This document shows, piece after piece, positions 56,481 through 64,000 of a stretch of DNA of 64,000 nucleotides (the stretch's first letter is position 1; every line of letters starts with the position of its first letter). The notes under the pieces are model-generated. The model saw only the letters and a list, made by a program, of their open reading frames with translations, had not been told where the DNA came from and searched no databases. Position numbers and translations under genes: made by a program. The stretch is from Eimeria necatrix (lineage: Eukaryota > Apicomplexa > Conoidasida > Eucoccidiorida > Eimeriidae): NCBI RefSeq assembly GCF_000499385.1, contig NW_013655347.1, forward strand, positions 52,382 to 116,381. The letters are read 5' to 3'.

Positions 56481-59400
56481 TCATATTAATGGCTTTCGAA
56501 GCGGGGTGGCGCTGTACATGGCGCAGCCAACATATTTAGGTTGGTAGGATGTTCTGCATCCGGGTTCGTAAAGCAGCATTCCATCAGCCACAAATATGCC
56601 GGGCTCAGTCCACTCCAAGGCGGGTAGTACCTCGTCGACAAAGACATCAGCCTTTCCACGGGTAGACAGCTGGAAGAATTTTGTGCATCTGTTTATGCGT
56701 GAGCTCTCTATTGACCACCTCGCCCTTACACTCAAAGTTCTTCTCGTCAAAGGATTTTTTCATGTTTTTGTAGTTCGGGTCGTACATCGGGTCGCTTATC
56801 GGGCGCAAGGGATCATATCTTCGCCTTGCCTCAATTGACTGCAACCTGTGGAAGGAAGCAGATCGACAGATCTTCACATAGCAAGAGGCAATTGTACAAA
56901 CAGTTGCGAAGAAGCCACGGAGAAGAGTACAAATGGACACATTTTACGGTCAACCCAAGGGCAATTTCACTTCACAAAGCAGCAAAGGCGCCTGTGCGGA
57001 TTTATGCAGCTCACCGGACGCTCTCGTAAAGTAAGGCTATTTGTTGCCGCTCATAAGCAGCCCTGGTCACGAGCTCAGCATTCCTTTTCATGGTTCTTTT
57101 ATCAGCTGAGTGCATTGTCTCAAGATACTTAAGCCAAGACTGTTTCGTCCAGCCTGCTGGGTAGTAGTCGAAAGCTCCCCTGCAAACCTGAGAAGAGCTC
57201 AAATTGACAACACCTGCAGAAATAGGGGCTTCTAGATTGCACATCCACGCCGTTTGAATTTTCTCATTCAGTACAGCTGAATCCCAGTTGTCGTACGGGG
57301 CAATTAGAAAGGCAATATACTAGGGTCACATGGCCTTGTTTTGAAAACAAGCATGAAGAGAGGACAAGTGGATTACGTGATTCTCCTGACCCAATCTGGA
57401 CGGACGCTAGGAGGAGGTGAGAATTCGAAGGGCTTCTTTCCCGTTATAATGCCGATGTCGTCAAGGAATTTGAGCAAGAACGGCGTCAGCATCGGACACT
57501 CGAAGCAGAACTGATGGGTGCATTGCCAGAAAGCAATATTGGTTGCGATCGACTCGATATCCGGTCGCAAGACAGATGAACCAAGCACATGTACAATTCC
57601 GTTGAAGATTGGAATATCCTAAGGAGCAAATCGAAGGGATGAATCAGGCAGATCTGATATAGTGTTCATGTTCAGGTTCTCTAAGGCATGAAATAGAGAC
57701 ATTCTGACGAGCTTAGCTTCAAGATGCGAATGACTGTTGGAGAAGTCTCTCCTGTGCTTTCTATTAGCAAGCCTGCACCGTTCATACTGGTGACTGACCC
57801 ATTCAATGATTTGGCGGCCCTCAACAAACGTTGCGAGATCCCCGCAATGGTCAGGGTATTCTTCGTCCTCGTCTTCTTTACTCTCAGCGCTTCCAGGTTT
57901 CTTTGCTGCTGCCTTTGAGTCATCGTCAGGCTTGTTGGACCCGCCTGATGATTGCTCTCCCTCTTCGCCGCGCGCCCCAGCGGGAGCCCCTGAACTCCTT
58001 GGTCGTTGTGGCCTTTCTTGAAGCAGCCGAGGCAGCAGTCCCTCGTAGTCTATATCGCTGTATTCCAGAGCCTCTGTTATACCTTCGGGAAGGATTCCAT
58101 GCATGATCTTCGTGGAGTCTGTAAACAACGTGAATGCTTCAGCTTCCAATTTGCTAGAAAAGTGTACACATCTTGGTGAGGCTCACAAAAGGGGAGTTTT
58201 ATTAGCTGTTTACACAGCTGGTCTAGTCTCTCACTCCCCTGCATAATGCCAATGGTATGGCCGCAACTTGTTTGCGAAAGCCTAGCTTACCACTATCATC
58301 GGGCAGGTCCGTAAGGTGTTCAGGCTGCAGTATACCCATGCGCACGTCACTTTTCTCGCTGTTTGTGGCCCTGAGGAATCCGTGTGTGTAATCGGCACTG
58401 TCGTACTCCAGGGAACCCCAGCCTTTACTTGCTGGCGTTGGCCGTGGTGTAGTTCCCAAGAAATCAGGAGACGCGCACTGCCCGCGCTCACATCTACCCT
58501 CTTCGGCGGAAAATCTGTCTGTCACCTCTTCATCAGCCAGCCCGATCTCATCGTTGTGGCCACCAAATTGCGGCCAAAAAGGACTCGTCGTTACTCCAAC
58601 GAATGCATCAGGTGCAGTAGTGCTCAATGCAGTTTCAGTCAATGAGCTAAGTCCGGATTCACCGGCTGCATCTGTGCGGCTTCGCCAAGATCTTCGAGCT
58701 GTTTGCTGATCTGCTTCAAATGGAATAGAGCTTGAAAGCTCTGTCCTACTTGTAACAGTATCATCGTTTGGTGGCGTAGTGGTAGAGCTTGTCCTTCGGC
58801 GTGGGACAGAAGCTTCATCAGATTGAGTTGTTGTGGGTCTCGTTCTCCTACTTGTAACAGAGTCATCGGATGAAGAAGCTGTAGTAGATCGTGACCTCCT
58901 GCTTGTGCCAGAATCATCATCTGGTGAAGGCGTACTAGCCCGTGTCCTTCTGCTTGTAACGGAGTCTTCGTCTGCTGCTGTTGTGGAAGGTCTTGTTCTT
59001 CTGCTTGCGACGGAGACTTCGTCTGGTGCGGTTGTGGAAGGTCTTGTTCTTCTGCTCGTGACAGAATCTTCATCGGATGAAGCTGTCGTGGGCCTTGTTC
59101 TCCTACTTGTAACAGAGTCATCAGCAGCTGAGGCTGTAGTTGATCTTGACCTCCTGCTCGTGCCAGAATCATCAGCTGGTGCAGGTGTACTGGCCCGTGT
59201 CCTTCTGCTTGTCACAGAATCTTCGTCTGCTGCTGTTGTGGAAGGTCTTATCCTTCTGCTTGTGACAGAATCTTCATCGGATGAAGACGTTGTGGGTCTC
59301 GTTCTCCTACTTGTAACAGAGTCATCAGCTGAGGCCGTAGTAGGTCGAGAGCTTCTGCTTGTGCTGGAGTCATCATCTGGTGCACGTGTACTGATCCGTG

Positions 59401-62400
59401 TCCTTCTGCTTATGATGGAGTCTTCGTCTGGTGCTGTTGTGGAAGGTCTTGTCCTTCTGCTTGTGACGGAATCTTCTTCTGCTGCTGTTGTGGAAGGTCT
59501 TGTCCTTCTGCTTGTGACGGAATCTTCGTCTGCTGCTGTTGTGGGAGGTCTGGTCCTTCTGCTCGTGACGGAATCTTCATCGGATGAAGCTGTCGTGGGT
59601 CGTGTTCTCCTACTTGTAACAGAGTCATCAGCAGTTGAGACTGTAGTGAATCGTGACCTCCTGGTTGTGCCAGAGTCATCATCTGGTGCAGGTGTACTGG
59701 CCCGTGTCCTTTTGCTTGTGGTAAAGTCTTCGTCTGCGGCTGTTGTGGAAGGTCTTGTCCTTCTGCTTGTAACGAAATCTTCATCAGGTGAAGTTGTTGT
59801 GGGTCTGGTCCTCCTACTTGTAACAGAGTCGTCAGCGGAGGACGTTGTAGGAGTTCGTGACCTCCTGGTTGTGCCAGAATCATCATCTGGTGCAGGTGTA
59901 CTGGCCCGTGTCCTTCTGCTTGTCACAGAATCTTCGTCTGGTGCTGCTGTAGAAGGTCTTGTTCTTCTGCTCGTGACAGAGTCTGCATCGGATGAAGTTG
60001 TTGTGGGTCTCGTTCTCCTACTTGTAACGGAGTCATCAGCAGCTGAGGCTGTAGTAGATCTTGACCTCCTGCCTGTGCCAGAATCATCATCTGGTGAAGG
60101 TGTACTAGACCGTGTCCTCCTGCTTGTGACGGATTCTTCGTCTGCAGCTGTTGTGGAAGGTCTTGTCCTTCTGCTTGTGACGGAGTCTTCGTCTGATGCT
60201 TTGGTGGTGGGTCTTGTCCTTCTGCTTGTGACAGAATCTTCATCGGGCGAAGTTGTTGTGGGTCTCGTTCTCCTACTTGTGACAGAGTCATCGGCTGAAG
60301 AAGTTGTAGAGGATCGTGACCTCCTGCTTGTGCTAGAGTCACCATCTGGTGCAGGTGTACTAGACCGTGTCCTTCTGCTTGTGACGGAATCTTCGTCTGC
60401 TGCTGTTGTGGAAGGTCTTGTCCTTCTGCTTGTGACAGAATCTTCGTCAGGTGATGTTGTTGTGGGTCTTGTTCTCCTGCTTGTAACAGAGTCATCGGCT
60501 GAGGAAGTTGTAGTAGATCGTGACCTCCTGCTCGTGCTGGAGTCACCATCTGGTGCAGGTGTAGTAGACCGTGTCCTTCTGCTTGTGACGGAATCTTCGT
60601 CTGCTGCTGTTGTGGAAGGTCTTGTCCTTCTGCTTGTGACAGAATCTTCATCGGGTGAGGTTGTTGTGGGTCTTGTTCTCCTGCTTGTAACAGAGTCATC
60701 AGCTGAGGAAGTTGTAGTAGATCGTGAACTCCGGCTTGTGCTAGAGTCACTGTCTGGTGCAGGCGTAGTAGTGCGTGTCCTTCTGCTTGAGACGGAATCT
60801 TCATCGGCTGAAGTTGTTGTGGGTCTTGTTCTCCTACTTGTAACAGAGTCATCAGCAGCTGAGGTCGTAGTAGATCGTGATCTTCTGCTTGAGGTAGAGC
60901 TGTCATCCGCAGCTGTTGTGGTCGTTCTTGCCCCTCGGCTTGTTCTTGACCCATCACTAGACGATTCTGTGGTAGTGCGCTCCCTTCTGCTTGTTGAGTT
61001 TCCTGGTGAAGCCCTCGTAGGTCGTGCCCTGCTGCTGGTTGCATCATCACCGTCAGGCGGCGACGTTGTACTTCGTGTCCTGCTTGTGGCACTGCTCTGT
61101 TCCCGCGAACCCGAGGAAGACTGTGAGCGTCCTCTTGCCCCCGATTCTGCTCCTGCAGATCCGGAGCTGCGGCCTCGCTCCTTCGCTGTGTTAGAAGCAC
61201 TGCTGGAGTCAGCATCAGACCGCCTCTCCCTATGCGCTGTAGATGAAGCATCCCCCGACTTAGGGGAAGGCTTTTCACCGCGCTTCGTGGTGGATCCTTT
61301 TGACTGAGTTGATGCCTTTGATGAAGTTGTAGTAGTGGTTGTTGTTGGCCGACGCTTTGGTCCCCCTGGTGGGCACGGCCTCCTCAGGTGAGCAACGGCG
61401 AGCTTGGGAGGCTTGCCCAGAACAGGAAGCCAGTCACGATTCTCTATCAATTTTCGTGGAAAGAGACCTACAGAGGAATTACAGCAACAGGTAAGTCTGC
61501 CATGCAGCGTTCGTGCCCATAGTTTCAAATGTGTCCACAAGTGGAGGAAACAGTGCAGTGGAAAATCCACAGACTTAAAACAGCATTCGAAGGCAAGCGA
61601 CGATAAAGGCTTGCGACATTTTCCTTTTGGCGCCAACTACACACGAAAATCTTTTGCTTGTGTATGCAACGCCCAAAAACGCAGAGGCTAAGCCCTTAAG
61701 GATATATTCGCAGTGCTTTCGATGACGGGATGCAATTTGTTCAGAGCAAATGCAAGCAACTTACCGGGAAGAGCAAACCACTGGAAGATCCCTTGAATTA
61801 TGTGCTCATTTCCAGGCTTTCCAAGAGCGTCAAAGACGCACTTCGGCACCGTCTGGCCGTTGGGAAACACCCAGCCGTTATCGCGGACCACAAAAATCGT
61901 CACTGGCCCAGCGCGCTCCATCTGCAGCCGCACTTGAGCAAAATTGCAGTGATATTGGGGGGTCATCGGGAACAATACAATTCAGAAAGAATATAACAGA
62001 ACGAGCTAGGCCCATTGTCACAAATGGATGTGCCATCGAGTTTATACCCACACTAAGTTTAGTGCATTTGCAGTATCTCCCATCGCGTCAGCAAGCTTGA
62101 CACGCCTTTAGCTACAGGTATAAAATAGGTTAGGTGCAAATACACCTGCGTAACAGCATACGCTGCGTCAAGCAGAAATGTGTGGAAGTGTCTAGGAGTA
62201 TAAGCCGCGTGCAGTGCTGCTTAAGCCATACGTGCTATTGCGTGTACACGCGTTTGAGGCTAAAGGCAGCTTGCCTGATCACGTAGCTTGAGAGGAAGCT
62301 TTTGTAGGAAGTAGTTAAGCTTGACATATTCTGGTGTTTCCCGAAAGAAGTTGACAATGGTGGGACCAGGATTCCATCTGAAGGGCAGCATGTTGTCAAT

Positions 62401-64000
62401 CTTGTAGATGAAACCACGTTTGGCTTTAACAACCTCGACGACTTTCGACTCAAAGCCGTTCACTACAACACGGAGTTGACGCATATCTCGAGTCCCGTTT
62501 ACGATTACTTTGCCAGCTTTCGCGGGTCCCCCGCCATCTTTCTCTCTAGCAGGACCCCCTCCCCTACCCCCGCCGGGAGGAGACCTCCGAGTTGTCCGTT
62601 TCTTTGCTTCTGTTGAGCCACCACCTCCACCACCGGACCCCGTTGTCTGCCTGCCAGCTCTTGTGCTCCTCGACGATCTGTCAGGCGCAGGTCTCGTGCT
62701 TCTCTCCGCCGCAGTACCGCTATCGTCCTTGTCCTCCTCCTCATCTGTAGAGGACGCCCTGACTTTGGGGCTTCCTCTACCGCGGGATTGAGCTGTGCTG
62801 GAGCCACGACTCCTTTGTGCGCGGGCACTTGTGGTGCGCGTTGTCTCAGCACCCTCCTCTTCGTCTTCCTCCGAAGCACCATCCCCTTTTTTAGTGGTCG
62901 TGCGAGGTGGCCGCGGTGTTGTCAGCGTAGTGCCGCCCCTCGGAGCTCGCGATGATGAGCTGGATCTTTCAGCCTGCGATCCCCTTGGTGGGCGACTAGC
63001 TGTTGTACGTGCGCTGCCACGGCTCCCACGATCGTCATCTGCTTCATCCTCACTGTCAGCCTCGGCTGTGCTTCGAGAGCGGCTTGGCCGCGATGTTGTG
63101 AGTGTAGTGCCGCCCCTCGGAGCTCGCGATGAAGAGCTGGATCTTCCTCCCTGCGATCCCCTTGGTGTGCGACTTGCTGTTGTACGTGCGCTGCCACTCT
63201 CGTCTTCTGCCTCATCGTCACTTTCTGCTGTGCTTCTAGATCGGCTTGGCCGCGGTGTTGTGAGTGTGGTGCCGCTTCGTGGCGCTCGTGATGATGTGCT
63301 GGATCTTCCTCCCTGCGATCCTCTTGGTGAGCGACTAGCTGTTGTACGTGCGCTGCCACGCTCGTCTTCTGCTTCATCCTCACTGTCAGCCTCGGCTGTG
63401 CTTCTAGATCGGCTTGGCCGCGATGTTGTGAGTGTAGTGCTGCCCCTTGGGGCTCGCGATGGTGTGCTGGATCTTCCTCCCTGCGATCCTCTTGGTGAGC
63501 GACTAGCTGTTGTACGTGCACTGCCACGCTCGTCTTCTGCTTCATCCTCACTATCGCTTTCTGCTGTTCTAGATCGGCTTGGCCGCGATGTTGTGAGTGT
63601 AGTGCCGCCCCTGGGAGCTCGTGACGATGAGCTGGGTCTTCCTGCCTGAGATCCCCTTGGTGAGCGACTTGCTGTTGTACGTGCGCTGCCACTATCATCT
63701 TCGGCTTCATCCTCACTATCGCTTTCTGCTGTGCTTCTTGATCGGCTTGGCCGCGGTGTTGTCAATGTAGTGCCGCCCCTCGGAGCTCTCGACGATGTGC
63801 TGGATCTTTCAGCTTGCGATCCTCTTGGTGAGCGACTTGCTGTTGTACGTGCGCCGCCACGGCTCCCACTGTCGTCATCTGCTTCATCCTCACTATCGTT
63901 TTCTGTTGTGCTTCTAGATCGGCTTGGCCGCGATGTTGTGAGTGTAGTGCCGCCCCGTGCTGGTCTCGTAGATGAACTTGAAATTCCTCCTTGCGAGCCC
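56481..64000 (-). CDS. Multi-domain fasciclin (FAS1) protein with giant repeat insertions, 5' end outside window
   Basis: FAS1 domains are extracellular adhesion modules. Minus-strand exons: beyond 64000 to 62275, 61921-61765, 61467-58291, 58181-57709, 57618-57391, 57319-57015, 56845-56481; phases agree at every junction. FAS1 signatures: C-terminal half GFIYKIDNMLPF; next-domain start PTIVNFFRETPEYVKLNYFL and GPVTIFVVRDNGWVFPNG ('GPFTVFAPTDEAF'); AEAFTLFTDSTKIMHGILPE; DIPIFNGIVHVLGSSVLRP ('DI..NGVIHVIDSVLLP'); AFLIAPYDNWDSAVLNEKI; EPGIFVADGMLLYEPG. Two FAS1 domains are interrupted by tandem repeats, and a third by an acidic low-complexity segment (DDDSKAAAKKPGSAESKEDE). Two introns use a GTCAGR donor and one a possible GC donor. 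The last exon carries a one-base frameshift at a T run (56679-56682). Localisation (surface or secreted) is inferred from the family. Confidence 0.62.
58760..61350 (-). repeat. Coding tandem repeat, 51-bp (17-residue) unit
   Basis: Roughly fifty units of the form DSVTSRRTRPTTTSPDE, with variants ending TAADE, TPAPD and TTASSA, form higher-order groups of about four units. They lie inside one exon of the FAS1 gene, between the N- and C-terminal halves of a FAS1 domain. Thr/Ser density suggests possible O-glycosylation (inference). Confidence 0.9.
62880..64000 (-). repeat. Coding tandem repeat, about 55-57 residue unit
   Basis: At least six units combine RAPRGGTTLTTSRPSRSRST, an acidic AESDSEDEAEDE block and a basic ARTTASRSPRGSQGG block. 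The array runs off the right edge in open frame. It precedes the FAS1 half-domain ending GFIYKIDNMLPF. Confidence 0.9.

Noticed and set aside
58833..61307. 824-codon plus-strand ORF antisense to the FAS1 repeat exon
   Set aside because: The 51-bp repeat has no stop in this frame, so the ORF is a shadow. Its text is a monotonous LLLVTESS pattern and splice logic exists only on the minus strand.
58760..61350. Tandem array as a CRISPR or minisatellite outside genes
   Set aside because: Units are contiguous, 51 bp, keep frame and lie in a phase-consistent exon of a eukaryotic gene.
62795..63649. Plus-strand ORF antisense to the second FAS1 repeat
   Set aside because: Same reason: a stop-free repeat read backwards, with no start context or family resemblance.

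Overview
This window is coccidian apicomplexan DNA, most likely an Eimeria species. The left 36 kb is saturated with CAG/CTG trinucleotide tracts that read as long poly-Ala, poly-Gln and poly-Ser runs inside genes. Interstitial telomere-like TTTAGGG/CCCTAAA blocks recur, genes have many introns, and simple-sequence repeats fill those introns. This matches the alternating repeat-rich (R) and repeat-poor (P) segments known from Eimeria chromosomes. The R-to-P boundary lies near 36 kb.

Repeat-rich half (1-36 kb). 1-3.5 kb: an unidentified minus-strand gene running off the left edge. 4.9-14.7 kb: a giant plus-strand gene that I read as Mediator subunit 14 (MED14/RGR1), with seven phase-consistent exons, one of about 5.7 kb. 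15.4-18.7 kb: two short unidentified exons and a Gln-rich ORF. 19.6-21.9 kb: an unidentified minus-strand gene. 22.6-23.7 kb: a small four-exon gene resembling the RPA14 (RPA3) OB-fold subunit. 25.6-30.5 kb: mitochondrial ribosomal protein uL1m split by introns of simple repeats. 33.6-35.8 kb: a histidine-phosphatase (phosphoglycerate-mutase-like) gene.

Repeat-poor half (36-64 kb). Three further paralogues of that phosphatase lie on the minus strand (36.7-38.4, 41.8-43.5 and 47.2-49.0 kb) with a period of about 5.1-5.5 kb. The two right-most have lost the phospho-acceptor RHG motif and a second active-site Arg, so they look like pseudoenzymes. Next come signal peptidase complex subunit 3 (51.2-52.0 kb), Sm protein E (53.0-53.7 kb, complete three-exon gene) and a possible armadillo-like fragment. 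A very long minus-strand gene (56.5 kb to beyond 64 kb) encodes several fasciclin (FAS1) domains interrupted by large Thr/Ser/Arg-rich tandem-repeat segments.

The recognised genes serve unrelated processes (transcription, replication, mitochondrial translation, protein secretion, splicing), so there is no operon-like logic. The points of interest are the phosphatase/pseudophosphatase array that crosses the R/P boundary, the repeat-inserted FAS1 protein, the opposite polarity of CAG (exon) and CTG (intron) tracts, telomere-like repeats at splice sites, and a dispersed 14-bp palindrome. Exon boundaries were placed by hand from reading frame, GT/GC-AG signals and codon phase; no alignment or transcript data were used.
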